A stretch of DNA of 64,000 bases from Glandiceps talaboti (taxonomy: Eukaryota > Hemichordata > Enteropneusta > Spengelidae), in NCBI RefSeq assembly GCF_964340395.1, contig NC_135561.1:22529986-22593985 (forward strand), written 5' to 3'. Below, in pieces: positions 1 to 58,659 of this stretch (the stretch's first letter is position 1; every line of letters starts with the position of its first letter). The position numbers and the translations under genes are program-made. A model generated the notes under the pieces. The model saw only the letters and a program-made list of their open reading frames with translations, made no database searches and was not told where the DNA came from.

Positions 1-2475
1 TGTGATGTATAACAGTGTATAGTGAATGTATAGCAGTGTATAGTGAATGTATAACAGTGTATAGTGAATGTATAACAGTGTATAGTGAATGTATAGCAGT
101 GTATAGTGAATGTATAACAGTGTATAGTGAATGTATAACAGTGTATAGTGAATGTATAGCAGTGTATAGTGAATGTATAACAGTGTATAGTGAATGTATA
201 ACAGTGTATAGTGAATGTATAACAGTGTATAGTGAATGTATAACAGTGTATAGTGAATGTATAACAGTGTATAGTGAATGTGTAACTGGACTGTGAATGT
301 GAATGTATAACTGGACTGTGAATGTATAACTGTACTGTGAATGTGAATGTATAACTGTGTATAGTGAATGTATAACTGTGTATAGTGAATGTATAACTGT
401 ACTGTGAATGTATAACTGTACTGTGAATGTATCACAGTGTATAGTGAATGTATCACAGTGTATAGTGAATGTATAACTGTGTATAGTGAATGTATAACTG
501 TACTGTGAATGTGAATGTATAACTGGACTGCGGATGTATAACTGTACTGTGAATGTATAACAGTGTATAGTGAATGTATAACTGGACTGTGAATGTATAA
601 CTGTACTGTGAATGTATCACAGTGTATAGTGAATGTATAACAGTGTATAGTGAATGTATAACTGTACTGTGAATGTGAATGTATAACTGGACTGTGGATG
701 TATAACTGTACTGTGAATGTATAACAGTGTATAGTGAATGTATAACTGGACTGTGAATGTATAATTGTACTGTGAATGTATCACAGTGTATAGTGAATGT
801 ATAACTGTGTATAGTGAATGTATAACAGTGTATAGTGAATGTATAACTGTACTGTGAATGTATCACAGTGTATAGTGAATGTATAACAGTGTATAGTGAA
901 TGTATAACTGTGTATAGTGAATGTATAACTGTACTGTGAATGTATAACTGTACTGTGAATGTTTCACAGAGTATAGTGAATGTATAACAGTGTATAGTGA
1001 ATGTATAACTGGACTGTGAATGTAAAATTGTACTGTGAATGTATCACAGTGTATAGTGAATGTATATCAGTGTATAATGAATGTATAACTGTACTGTGAA
1101 TGTATAACTGTACTGTGAATGTATCACAGTGTATAGTGAATGTATAACTGTGTATAGTGAATGTATAACTGGACTGTGAATGTATAATTGTACTGTGAAT
1201 GTATCACAGTGTATAGTGAATGTATAACAGTGTATAATGAATGTATAACTGTGTATAGTGAATGTATAACTGGACTGTGAATGTATAATTGTACTGTGAA
1301 TGTATCACAGTGTATAGTGAATGTATAACAGTGTATAATGAATGTATAACTGTACTGTGAATGTATAACTGTACTATGAATGTATCACAGTGTATAGTGA
1401 ATGTATAACTGGACTGTGAATGTATAACAGTGTATAGTGAATGTATAACTGGACTGTGAATGTATAACTGTACTGTGAATGTGAATGTATCACAGTGTAT
1501 AGTGAATGTATAACAGTGTATAATGAATGTATAACTGTACTGTGAATGTATAACTGTACTATGAATGTATCACAGTGTATAGTGAATGTATAACTGGACT
1601 GTGAATGTATAACTGTACTGTGAATGTGAATGTATAACTGGACTGTGAATGTATAACTGTACTGTGAATGTATCACAGTGTATAGTGAATGTATAACTGT
1701 GTATAGTGAATGTATAACTGGACTGTGAATGTATAATTGTACTGTGAATGTATCACAGTGCATAGTGAATGTATAACAGTGTATAATGAATGTATAACTG
1801 TACTGTGAATGTATAACTGTACTGTGAATGTATCACAGTGTATAGTGAATGTATAACTGTGTATAGTGAATGTATAACTGGACTGTGAATGTATCACAGT
1901 GTATAGTGAATGTATAACAGTGTATAATGAATGTATAACTGTGTATAGTGAATGTATAACTGGACTGTGAATGTATAACAGTGTATAGTGAATGTATAAC
2001 TGTACTGTGAATGTATAACTGTACTGTGAATGTATAACAGTGTATAGTGAATGTATAACAGTGTATAGTGAATGTATAACTGTACTGTGAATGTATAACT
2101 GTACTGTGAATGTATAACAGTGTATAGTGAATGCATAACTGTACTGTGAATGTGATTGTATAACTGGACTATGAATGTATAACTGTACTGTGAATGTATC
2201 ACAGTGTATAGTGAATGTATGACAGTGTATAGTGAATGTATAACTGTACTGTGAATGTATAACTGTACTGTGAATGTATAACAGTGTATAGTGAATGTAT
2301 AACTGGACTATGAATGTATAACTGTACTGTGAATGTATAACTGGACTGTGAATGTATAACTGTGTATAGTGAATGTATAACTGGACTGCGGATGTATAAC
2401 TGTACTGTGAATGTATAACAGTGTATAGTGAATGTATAACTGGACTGTGAATGTGAATGTATAACTGGACTGTGA
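1..2475. repeat. intron 18 minisatellite, 21-bp type
   Basis: Units of about 20-22 bp with the core GTGAATGTATAAC repeat from the window start to just before exon 18's donor region. The first 300 bp are a clean 21-bp array (AGTGAATGTATAACAGTGTA); the rest is a mixture of two unit types (GTGTATA and TGTACTGT or TGGACTGT linkers) in irregular order. The array ends about 35 bp from the exon 18 donor. The 21-bp phase produces meaningless open frames on both strands. Confidence 0.97.
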
Positions 2476-2510
2476 CAAAACTGATTATAATGATAAATAT
2501 TTGTTTTCAC

Positions 2511-47597
<45,087 letters not shown>

Positions 47598-48657
47598 CGT
47601 TTCGGTTAATCTGTTTAAATGCTTGCTGTCTGTTAAATGGAACAATCTGTGACCCCTTGCTGGTCAACTTTACTGTATTTGTGCAGTGCAGTATTGCACC
47701 ATTCACGATCAATGTACTTCGACAGCTTCGAGGAAACAAACCCAGATGTGGGTCAAAGGTTATGGGTTACCTCGTTTTTCTATCCCACACGAGTTGATTT
47801 GATTGGTTACAAGACTAGCGCAGGGAAGTTAAGGACTTTGTCTTTTCTCGGGGAAAATGGATGTAAAACATTAGAACAGCAACATGTTGCAGATATATGC
47901 GTGATTTAGACGAATATTCTGGCAATGATTATTGATAAAAACGGAAAAGTTTCGTAATTTTAGCTATTTGTCCTCAGACATGACGTGCTTATAAGCCAAT
48001 CAACGTTCTTCTACGGAATAAGCGTGTCTCATGTCGCAGAGCATTTTGGGGCATGGAGGCCGAGGATATTTACATATTATTACATATTTACACACAGACA
48101 AGTACACCATATTCACATTCATATTCATATTCAGAATCAGAATCAGAATCAGATAGATAGAAGTCAGTGCGCGAAACTCAGATGCTTGCTATTGCTAGAG
48201 GGAATGTGACTCACTGTGCGGCGCACGGCTGGCTTTGTAGTGTTATGTTGAAATGTTGCATGATAGAAACAAATAAACTGAGAACACACACATTACTCCT
48301 AAACTGGTCCTACAATACACATATATGAACAAAATAAAATACACAGTAGAATAGAATCTTTATATCATGATCGTTAAGAAAAACTACATTTCTTCCAAAC
48401 AAACTAGTAAATATATAAACAAGAGTAATAGTAGTTTAAAAATAACAAAATAAGGTTTACATGAATAGAATAGAATAGAATAGAATAGCATAGAATAGAA
48501 TAGAATGGAATACTGAACGCGTTATCCATATCCCTACTCTGCATTGCGAGTGTATAGTTGTTTGTTGACACAGTCCACTGTCATCTCTTTTGTACGACCA
48601 TGGATAGGCGTCAACCCCTGGTCGTCAACTGGCCATGGGTCGTCAACCCATCGACGT
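47598..48657. other. XRN1 5' flank
   Basis: Holds the 5' UTR of unknown extent, the possible promoter motifs described separately, a TTCATA/CAGAAT repeat near 48115-48155 and a (GAATA)n tract at about 48463-48515. No second gene recognised; short forward frames starting near 47585-47637 are antisense to the XRN1 5' end. Confidence 0.5.
47790..48040 (-). promoter_or_regulatory. possible XRN1 promoter region
   Basis: About 200 bp upstream of the XRN1 ATG there is a CCAAT box on the minus strand (ATTGG at 47802-47806). About 390 bp upstream a CRE-like TGACGT (47981-47986), a palindromic CTTATAAG (47988-47995) and a second CCAAT on the plus strand (47996-48000) are clustered. None of these proves a promoter; the start site of transcription cannot be placed. 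Confidence 0.3.
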
Positions 48658-48665
48658 GTGCGAAC

Positions 48666-51347
48666 CCGGGGGGGGGGGCAACTCACAAGCATTAAAACCA
48701 AAACTGTTGTGATACCCGTGGCACCTTTATGCAAAAAAGGATACCCTTTCTGATACCATTTTAATTAGTCTAAGTACAATCGACAGGGCCGTAGCCTGAC
48801 CAAAATGCCGGGGGGGGGGGGGGCAGAACTTTGTCTTGGTGCAATCGTGCATTTAAAATTTAGAAAAATGCTAATTTACATAAATTTGCATGCAATTTAC
48901 ATAATATCTATTTTAGCATACGCAATTAAATATCATTTGTAAGGTCAGAAAAAATAAAAATGCTGGTCAACGGGTAACCTAACCCATCATATTGGGTAAG
49001 TAGGTCGATTTCATTTTTTCACAATGCTTGACAAGGATAAAACAAACCATATATAATGATAGCAAAATATTTCAGGTCGAGTTTAGATAGAACTTATTCA
49101 GTCATCTTGATACTATCTCATGCAATTTGTCTGCAAACAAATGGTGTAGTTCCTCTCACCCTCTCTTCTCAAAAAATGTTAAGCCCCGCCAATTGAATCT
49201 CGAGCATTATTTTAGCCACCCCTTCTGTCACCTACACTACAGTGGAGATATCAAATCATATGGTACAATGATGCATTGGAAGGAGACAACTCCAAAGGTG
49301 AAAATAAATTGAAAATAAGACAGTGTAGGAGGCCATTTAGAGGCATCGAATATCAAACCATAGACATAATAAAATACCAGAATTGAAACAATTATGCTAT
49401 GCATTACATATTATCTGGAAGTGTATTTTGTGGCAAAGCTGAAAGATATTATGCGGATGTGCACATGGTAAATGACTTCTCCTGAAGTTTAATTTGGTTC
49501 CAAAAATCCCGAATAAAGAACAAAACATTTCAAGACTTTCAGACTGGTGATGGCCAAATGGTCGTAAATTTTTGTTCAATTCTTTTAAGTGCACATTAGA
49601 TATTTAAGATCAATTCATGCTTGTATGCAACATCAGAGCCAAGTAAACCACTGTATAAGATATTATATTATTTGGAATAGACTCAAATATATATTGTTAC
49701 ATGTACTATTCTGAAAATATAAAGAAATGTCTTTAATTTTGAAAAAAAATGCGAAGCCCGCATGAGGATATATTGCCCATCACCAGAAAAAAAAATATGG
49801 GTAGGTTGAACAGCTTTTTCATTTTTTCTGGCCTAATGTCATATCTTTCAAAGAAGTTGCCGAAAAGATGTCACATTCAAAGTAAAAAAAATGGATGGTG
49901 CTTTCTCAAATAACTAACACAACAAAATAATCATTTTCTTTACCCAACTTCCAAAACTGTTATGGCCTCGTTTATGTCGGAACCCAAGGTGAACTCAGTG
50001 AATTCCCCTTGCCATTATCATTATAATGGAAATTGAAGTTTGGATTTTGATATCGAAGGTACAGCTCTGTTTACTGAGGGCCATTCTTTCCATAGCAAAT
50101 TGTCGCTTCTAATGAATTGCGGAATAACGCTAGTGTCAGTGTGCAATGAGATGATTATATCAAACAACATTTTAACCAAAGACAACGTCGAACACAATTA
50201 TTGAAAGAAATATCTTCAAATAGTGGATCTTAAACTGCGTACCTAGTTTAATAGTTTTTCAGGGCCACCAAATATTCCAAAAAGAGATCTGCCGTTTTAT
50301 CAGACTGAGTATGAAATGTTTTAATAAGGAACAAGATGTAAATGAGATCGAGCGCATCTTCGGAGTCACCGCATGCAGCATATAGCAGGCGACCTCACGT
50401 TGAACGACTTTTTCCGTCTTTTTTTTTTGAGTTTCACTCGCTGACATTATAATTGCGACTTGCTATCTTCAAATGAAGGAGACTTTCAAGACTACTGTTA
50501 CTCGCGGAAAATGCACAGTGCATGTGCACACTTCTTTTATACTTTCCCGCACAAAGAATTTTTAATTTGCTGCAAAAAGTTACAATTTTGAACTGGACAC
50601 ATTTTTATTCAAAGTTAAGCCAGCGTACAATAGCGATATAAGGTACATATTAGCCAGGAGTCAGTGTACAGTCACTTTAGTGAACTATCCATTTAAATCG
50701 CGCATGCTAGGAATCGTCACGTAAATGACGATTTTAATAGCTAAGCATCGCTATGTATTAAAAAAGTAGCTTTTTTTCTTTCTTTTTTCCAAAATCTCAG
50801 GGGGGGGGCAGCTGCTCCCCTTGCCCCCCCCCCCCCCCACACAGGCTACGGTACTGGATCGAACTGTCCTTGTTCGCCGTAATCGTCTCAGTCCACTAGC
50901 ACTCAGTCTGTTGTCTTGTGTTGATGGTGCACGGTGGCACTACAAATCTGATAACCCCATCATCATCTATATGTTGATAATTATCATTATGGTCCGGTTC
51001 TTGGATTTTTGGATGTTTACACATTATACCATTGCTGGAGACACGCTCGAGCTCAGTCTGTTTATGGTTGCAGGAATATTGCTTGCTGTACGTGACTAAA
51101 ACCAAGGGTTTTCAGGGGGAGGTGGCCCTAGATATGAAGTGGCATGAGCGACGAGAGAGGTTTTCAAGGAAGAAAAACAGGTTGAAACGCTTCCAGATTG
51201 CATAGTCTAATTTACAGACCCTTTCTGATACCAACACTTCATGAAAAGTATACCCTTTCTGATACCAACCAGCATAAAAAAATCGACCCCTTTCGTGCGG
51301 ACCGTCCCCGTATAGCTGCCTATGGGATCGAGTTGCCCCCCCCCGGG
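48666..51347. mobile_element. outer TIR transposon with G-run ends and 8-bp target duplication
   Basis: The left end is CCGGGGGGGGGGGCAACTC and the right end is the inverse of CCCGGGGGGGGGCAACTC. GTGCGAAC is duplicated exactly on both sides (48658-48665 and 51348-51355). Subterminal motifs ACCCTTTCTGATACCA occur on both sides. A second element is nested at 48784-50857, so the outer element itself is only about 0.6 kb and has no coding capacity. An 8-bp duplication fits hAT, but the termini are not typical. Confidence 0.85.
48784..50857. mobile_element. inner TIR transposon nested in the outer one
   Basis: The left end CAGGGCCGTAGCCTGAC and the right end, inverse of CAGTACCGTAGCCTGTG, share CCGTAGCCTG; each end is followed by a long G or C run. 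ATCGA flanks both sides (48779-48783 and 50858-50862), with one extra G at the right junction. No transposase seen in the 2-kb interior. The 5-bp flank matches the size seen for the element at 21613, though the ends differ. Confidence 0.75.
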
Positions 51348-51355
51348 GTGCGAAC

Positions 51356-52937
51356 AAGTAGAACTTATAGCTAGCAACTACATGCAGTTGTCAGCTCGCA
51401 ACGCAGAGTAGTGACATCGGATAACATGTTGAGTATACATCTATTCTATTCTATTCTATTCATGTACGTGTCATATGCAGCTAGTGACGCCACGCGCCCT
51501 GTGACACTCATATACGTACATAGAAAAGAGTCAGTCAGAATCAGTTTCGCAGGGCTCTCAGTATGATTCTGAATATGACGCTAACCTTCAAAATTATGTA
51601 CTTCACGCATTCGAAATAAACGGACTTGTGAAACTCAACGACTCGTTATTATTATAGACTAGTTCCCATACGACGCGTTACGATTACTACCATCATCTCC
51701 ACTCACGTACTATAGAAGTGAAATCATGATTACCCATGCTACTAAAATTCACTAGCGTCCAAGTGCACACAACCACCACTGGCTGCAGAGTCGCGGTGCT
51801 GGTTTTACACCTGGGTCTAATCAATATTTTGTTTCAATAAATACTTCTACTTTAGCTGTACAGTACATAGTCTGAACATGAATATTTATGTCAACGTATG
51901 AATTTATGTACCATAGGATAACATGCACTAGACTACGTTTCACCGAGTCGGGAAACAATGCATGTTGGGCTTGTGCATTGTGTGTGGGGAACATGCGGAA
52001 GTCAACTTTCCATGTGCGCAGAAATATGCGCAGAAGTATTCGTCAAACGTCTGTCGCTTTTGTCGAACATCTACATGATCAGAATATTGTTGACATTCAC
52101 ATCGGGGGAATTATTAACGTTACTATTTGCAGTTTCAAGTTAGGTAGGTCAGAAAGAGTCACTTCATATAGAACAAATCTGACAAGTATTTCTGTTCAGA
52201 ACTATTTTGTGCACGGCTTCCCCCAAACTTGGCCATAATTTGATACGCAAACAAGTACATGTGTATTTGAAGTATTGAAATCCACTAGAAATATTCTAGT
52301 AGAATGATGGGCACATCTGAAGAAACTATAACAAATTTACATCAGAGAAAGACTACAACAGCTTCACTATCTTATTCTTAGATCACCCAACTTTGATGGT
52401 ATGAGATTCTATCATCAAAGGGGGAAAAACCTCTGTGTGACACTGATGGAGAAGGCTGTCTAGCAACAATCTTTACTTTAGTCATATTAACTGGTGGTGG
52501 GGGGGTGTTTTTGGTTTGGGGCATTTTAAAAAGAGCCACTTTGAATAGGATGGGGATGGATGTTCACTTTGGAAAACAACAAGAGAAATATATTTATTAT
52601 CTGGTACCATAAAATGACTCAAACTGTAATGTGTCAACATTTTCTTCAGAAGAAGAGGCATACACTGTACACGCTCCTATACATCTAGGAAAGATTCTTC
52701 CAGGGGCATTTTCCAATTCAGCCAAATGGAGCAGAAAAATATTAGCAAAGTTAGGTTCACAAATTTGTGGACATGATATTTGTTGGCTTCGTCATTCTCC
52801 AGTCCATGATGTCTGTCAAGTACTACATGTACTCGTATGAAGCGATTTGACAAGTTGAATTGTGGTTTTGCCATATGCCATTTTTTAGCACACCTGTGGA
52901 ACTGATAAGGTTCAGTAGTGCTGTAGACATGGTGCAG

Positions 52938-52938
<1 letters not shown>
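51356..52938. other. unique intergenic DNA, no gene recognised
   Basis: Contains a (TATTC)n tract at 51441-51461 and a forward open frame at 51888-52238 (116 codons) without recognisable similarity or repeat origin. I cannot support calling it a gene. Confidence 0.5.
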
Positions 52939-52982
<44 letters not shown>

Positions 52983-52984
52983 GA
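52939..52984. repeat. (TCTG)n microsatellite
   Basis: A pure TCTG/TGTC tract of about 46 bp. Confidence 0.95.
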
Positions 52985-53279
52985 CTCTGTGTGGATGACT
53001 TAAACTCGAAAACTGCCAGATCTATTGCCTTGGTATTTAATGGTTACATTACTTGTGGTGTTTTGTTGGGAAATTGTTCAAATCAAAATGATTGCGTTTT
53101 TGGTCTAAAAATGTGATTTGGGGAAAAAAAATTAAACTCAAAAGCTAATGGACAGATTGGTCTGATATTAGGTAGGAACATTCTTAGGGGTGTGTAGCTT
53201 AAGATTTGTTCATGTGACTGTTATGATGATTCCATTAGTATTATACAAATTAGGGTGAAACGTGACTTTTTGGTCAAAC

Positions 53280-53740
53280 ATATTTAATTCCAAAACTAGT
53301 ACTGAGCAGATTGGGCAGAAATTTAATGGGGATGCATTTGGGAGGAGTGTATAGATGAAGAAATATTTAATTCCAAAACTACTACTGAGCAGATTGGGGT
53401 GAAAGTTAATAGGGATGCATATGGGGGTGTATAGATGAAGAAATATTTAATTCCAAAACTAGTACTGAGCAGATTGGGCTGAAATTTAATGGGGATACAT
53501 TTGGGGGTGTATGGATGAAAAAATATTTAATTCCAAAACTAGTACTGAGCAGATTGGGCTGAAATTTAATGGGGATGCATTTGGGGGTGTATAGATGAAG
53601 AAATATTTAATTCCAAAACTAGTACTGAGCAGATTGGGCTGAAAGTTATTGGGGATGCATATGGGGGTGTATGGATGAAAAAATATTTAATTCCAAAACT
53701 AGTACTGAGCAGATTGGGCTGAAATTTAATGGGGATGCAC
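53280..53740. repeat. 80-bp tandem repeat, about 6 copies
   Basis: The unit contains ATATTTAATTCCAAAACTAG, TACTGAGCAGATTGGGCTGA and AATTTAATGGGGATGCAT. Outer copies are slightly diverged or partly deleted. The preceding 250 bp holds looser relatives (AAACTCAAAAGCTAATGGAC), so the unit probably grew out of a local older repeat. Confidence 0.9.
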
Positions 53741-55189
53741 AATTAACATACATTTGTACAGATGTCACACACATAAATATACACACATTTCTAATCTACA
53801 GACATTCATTCAGGTTGGGACTATGTGAAAGGGCTACGTTACACACTCCATATCACATTGCTATGAAACTGTCAAGGTTTTCCTTGTCAGTTCACAGGTA
53901 TCCCAGAGTCTCCCCAGCCTGGCAAAATAAAATTTGTTCTGGATGAAATTTGTAGATTACATTTATGGTACTGGAGGGGTGGGGTCAATGAGAAACCTGC
54001 ATTGTATGTTCAAATAAAAAACATTTCCCTAGTCAGTTACAAATGACTGTCCCCATAATCTCTATCCATTATGGCAATGTCATTTTCTTCCCCATGTAAA
54101 TGATTGTGGATTCCAGAATGATCTAGGGTTCCCAACACAATTTATCCCAGTGGGCTTCAGTCTTATAAATCTCAACAATAACACAAAAGTAGAACAAAAC
54201 TGAGTTTCATCAGTCATTTGTTGTTGTTTTGGTTTGACTTCATGCTTGTTTAATTCAACAGGACACTAGGGCAAATGCTTGGCCTCACCCTGGACAAAAA
54301 GTGAATGTTGTTTGCCCCAAAAGTTTACATTCAAACTGTATTGTGTAAACTTATAAATACATGTACATATATAAACAGTGGCCAAGAGACATGTTTGTTC
54401 AATGGTTGAGACAAGATGATTTATAATAGACTATTCACAGACACTTTTACCAAAATACAGCAACAAAAGTAAACAATAAGTGCTGTAACACTGTGCTATA
54501 ACATACATAGTACATATGTACCATAAGAGACAATCGCACAATGTCACTCAAGCTGAAATAGGTGAACTTTGTTCATTGAGAGAGGGGAAGGGGACTGGAT
54601 TCTGGGTATCAGTGTGATTGCTGAACATCATTTTTTGCATTTCTAACCAAATTTTGACTGATAATTTTCACTCCTTCAATGATATCAGCTTTTGTAGTTA
54701 CTAGAGAGATGTGGATAAGTTGATAAAAAATTTACTTCTGAATGTGAGATACATGTATGATGCTGGGTTCTGGTAGTATTTTAATGTGTTTGCTATCATG
54801 TTTTTACATTACATCGATCATAGTGATGTGACCGCTAGTTTTCATCATAGTTTACATAGTATATAAATATTTGATGTAGCACATGTGAACGTTTTTTTTG
54901 TTGTTGTTGTTGTTGTTGTTGTTGTTTTGTTTTGTTTTTATTTGGGGGGGGGGGTTGACCTGAATGAACAATTTTCATTTGTCCTCTTCATGAAAGTTAG
55001 TAAAAGCATGGTTGAATTGAATATTGAGGACAAGACAAGGTGTGTAACATAAATGCATTGAAAGTGGCACAATCTATGTTTATAAACAGTTTACTCTTAG
55101 TGAAAATAGTTCCATAAACCTTGCTTAAACTACATGTGCATATATTATCATTAATATTAATGTCGATACATGCCTTCTAAGTTCTGTGA
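53741..55189. other. unique intergenic DNA, no gene recognised
   Basis: AT-rich sequence with a (TTG)n tract and G run at about 54893-54955. No coding similarity found on either strand. Confidence 0.5.
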
Positions 55190-57605
55190 CATTACGATTG
55201 TCTTCTGACATTACGATTGACTTATGACATTACGATTGTCTTCTGACATTACAATTGTCTTCTGACATTACAATTGTCTTCTGACATTACAATTGTCTAC
55301 TGACATTACAATTGTCTTATGACATTACAATTGTCTTATGACATTACAATTGTCTTCTGACATTACGATTGTCTTCTGACATTACAATTGTCTTATGACA
55401 TTACAATTGTCTTCTGACATTACGATTGTCTTCTATGACATTACAATTGTCTTCTGACATTACGATTGTCTTCTATGACATTACAATTGTCTTCTGACAT
55501 TACAATTGTCATATGACATTAAGATTGTCTTCTGACATTACAATTGTCTTATGACATTACAATTGTCTTCTGACATTACGATTGTCTTCTGACATTACAA
55601 TTGTCTTATGACATTACAATTGTCTACTGACATTACAATTGTCTTCTGACATTACAATTGTCTTATGACATTACGATTGTCATATGACATTACAATTGTC
55701 TTATGACATTACGATTGTCTTATGACATTACAATTGTCTTCTGACATTACAATTGTCTTCTATGACATTACGATTGTCTTATGACATTACGATTGTCTTA
55801 TGACATTACAATTGTCTTCTGACATTACGATTGTCTTCTATGACATTACGATTGTCTTCTGACATTACGATTGTCTTATGATATTACGATTGTCTTCTGA
55901 CATTACAATTGTCTTCTGACATTACAATTGTCTTCTGACATTACAATTGTCTTCTAAAACATTATGACATTACAATTGTTTTCTATGACATTACGATTGT
56001 CTTATGACATTACAATTGTCTTCTGACATTACAATTGTCTTCTAAAACATTATGACATTACAATTGTTTTCTATGACATTATGATTGTCTTATGACATTA
56101 CAATTGTCTTCTGACATTACAATTGTCTGCTGACATTACAATTGTCTTCTGACATTACAATTGTCTTATGACATTACAATTGTCTTCTGACATTACAATT
56201 GTCTTATGACATTATGATTGTCTTCTGACATTACGATTGTCTTCTGACATTACAATTGTCTTCTGACATTACAATTGTCTTATGACATTACGATTGTCTT
56301 CTATGACATTACAATTGTCTTCTGACATTACGATTGTCTTCTGACATTACGATTGTCTTATGACATTACGATTGTCTTCTGACATTACAATTGTCTTCTG
56401 ACATTACGATTGTCTTCTGACATTACAATTGTCTTCTGACATTACGATTGTCTTCTGACATTACAATTGTCTTCTATGACATTACGATTGTCTTATGACA
56501 TTACAATTGTCTTATGACATTACGATTGTCTTCTGACATTACGATTGTCTTCTGACATTACAATTGTCTTATGACATTACTATTGTCTTCTGACATTACA
56601 ATTGTCTTCTGACATTACGATTGTCTTCTGACATTACGATTGTCTTATGACATTACGATTGTCTTCTGACATTACAATTGTCTTATGACATTACAATTGT
56701 CTACTGACATTACAATTGTCTTATGACATTACAATTGTCTTCTGACATTACAATTGTCTTCTGACATTACGATTGTCTTCTATGACATTACAATTGTCTA
56801 CTGACATTACAATTGTCTTATGACATTACGATTGTCTTCTGACATTACAATTGTCTTATGACATTACGATTGTCTTCTGACATTACGATTGTCTTATGAC
56901 ATTACAATTGTCTTCTGACATTACGATTGTCTTATGACATTACAATTGTCTTCTGACATTACGATTGTCTTATGACATTATGATTGTCTTATGACATTAC
57001 GATTGTCTCATGACATTACAATTGTCTTCTGACATTACAATTGTCTTCTGACATTACGATTGTCTTCTGACATTACGATTGTCTTATGACATTACAATTG
57101 TCTTCTGACATTACAATTGTCATATGACATTAAGATTGTCTTATGACATTACGATTATCTTCTGACATTACGATTGTCTTATGATATTACAATTGTCTTC
57201 TGACATTACGATTGTCTTATGACATTACAATTGTCTTCTGACATTACAATTGTCTTCTGACATTACAATTGTCTTCTAAATCATTATGACATTACGATTG
57301 TCTTCTGACATTACGATTGTCTTATGACATTACGATTGTCTTCTGACATTACGATTGTCTTCTGACATTACAATTGTCTTCTGACATTACAATTATCTTC
57401 TGACATTACAATTGTCTTCTAAAACATTATGACATTACGATTGTCTTCTGACATTACGATTGTCTTATGACATTACGATTGTCTTATGACATTACAATTG
57501 TCTTCTGACATTACAATTGTCTTCTAAAACATTATGACATTATAATTGTTTTCTGTGACATTACCATTGTCGTCTGTGACATTACAATTGTCTTCCGTGA
57601 CATTG
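55190..57605. repeat. intergenic minisatellite, 19-bp unit
   Basis: The unit is TGACATTACAATTGTCTTC with CAATTG/CGATTG and TTCTGAC/TTATGAC variants, plus 22-bp forms (CTTCTATGAC) and a longer recurring type with CTAAAACATTATGAC. More than 110 copies. Confidence 0.97.
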
Positions 57606-57698
57606 TTTGAACAGTAGACTGCTTACATATGGACCCCACTGGAAAAAAGTCTTTGCTTTTGTGGGTTATCCAAGTAATTCAATAATTTGTACCAGTTT

Positions 57699-58388
57699 TT
57701 AGTCCCCGCCGGACAAAGTCCGGACGGGGACTTATGGATTGGGTTCCGTCTGTGCGTGCGTCCGTCCGTCCGTCTGTGCGCAGCTGTTTCTTGGAGATGC
57801 CTGGGCCGATTTTTTTCAAACTTGGTACAGGGGCAGCATACTATAGCATACATATGCATGTCAATTTGTTTTATGATACAATCCAATATGGCCGCCTAGC
57901 AGCCATTTTGTTTGCGAATTTTCCCTGTCCAAAGCCATAACTCAGACATGCGTGAACAGATCTCATTCAAAGTTGCTATTAGGACAGTGTTATATGACAT
58001 ACATGTGCATATTCATTGTTGTCATGATACGATCCAATATGGCTGCCTGGAAGCCATTTTGTTTGCGAATTTTCCATGTCCAAAGCCATAACTCAGACAT
58101 GCTTGAACAGATCTCATTCAAAGTTGGTATTAGCACAGTGTTCTGTGACATACATGTGCATATTCATTTTCATCGTGATATAATCCAATATGGCTGCCTG
58201 GCAGCCATTTTGTTGGCGCAGTTTTCATGTCCAAAGCCATAACTCAGACATGCTTGAACAGAGTAGTGATATCAAAAACAACCATATTAGGCCAAACAAC
58301 ATTAACCAGGTTTGAAAATGACAACATAAACTGCTAGTTCCTTAAAACCCAATCATAGCGGGTACTATGTCATTTTCAATGACTTGTT
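57699..58388 (-). mobile_element. dispersed element family A, copy 3 (inverted)
   Basis: Reads in the opposite direction to the copy at 6427. Its left end is AGTCCCCGCCGGAC-AAA-GTCCGGACGGGGACT, a near-perfect hairpin, followed by (GTCC)n; its right end is GTCATTTTCAATGACTTGTT. It has about three internal 150-bp units instead of four, so it is 690 bp long. Confidence 0.78.
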
Positions 58389-58659
58389 ATTTGTATATCT
58401 GTACTGTCGATCTTGTTGTTTTACTGAATTAAACTAAACTAAACTAAACTATACATGAACAATGTAATATGGATTCCTTGACAATTTCTGATATGTCTGA
58501 TAAATTACATCATTAGATCATTTATTTGTTATATCTTATAACAAGTTTGAGTTCAGTTAATTGCAAGTGGTGGTTAAGTATATGCTTCAACAGTAAGTAC
58601 AATGTAGACTACAAGTGACTTTTAATACACAGCATAGATCTTGCCCTAAAAGGTATCAC
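58389..58659. other. short unique spacer
   Basis: Unique AT-rich sequence with an (AACTA)n tract near 58428-58450; no gene seen. Confidence 0.5.

Noticed and set aside
47637-47909. Forward frames overlapping XRN1 exon 1 as a divergent gene
   Set aside because: They are partly antisense to the XRN1 5' end and show no similarity; their start codons have no supporting context.
51888-52238. 116-codon forward frame outside repeats
   Set aside because: No recognisable motif, no splice or promoter support; length is within chance for this sequence, so I do not call a gene.
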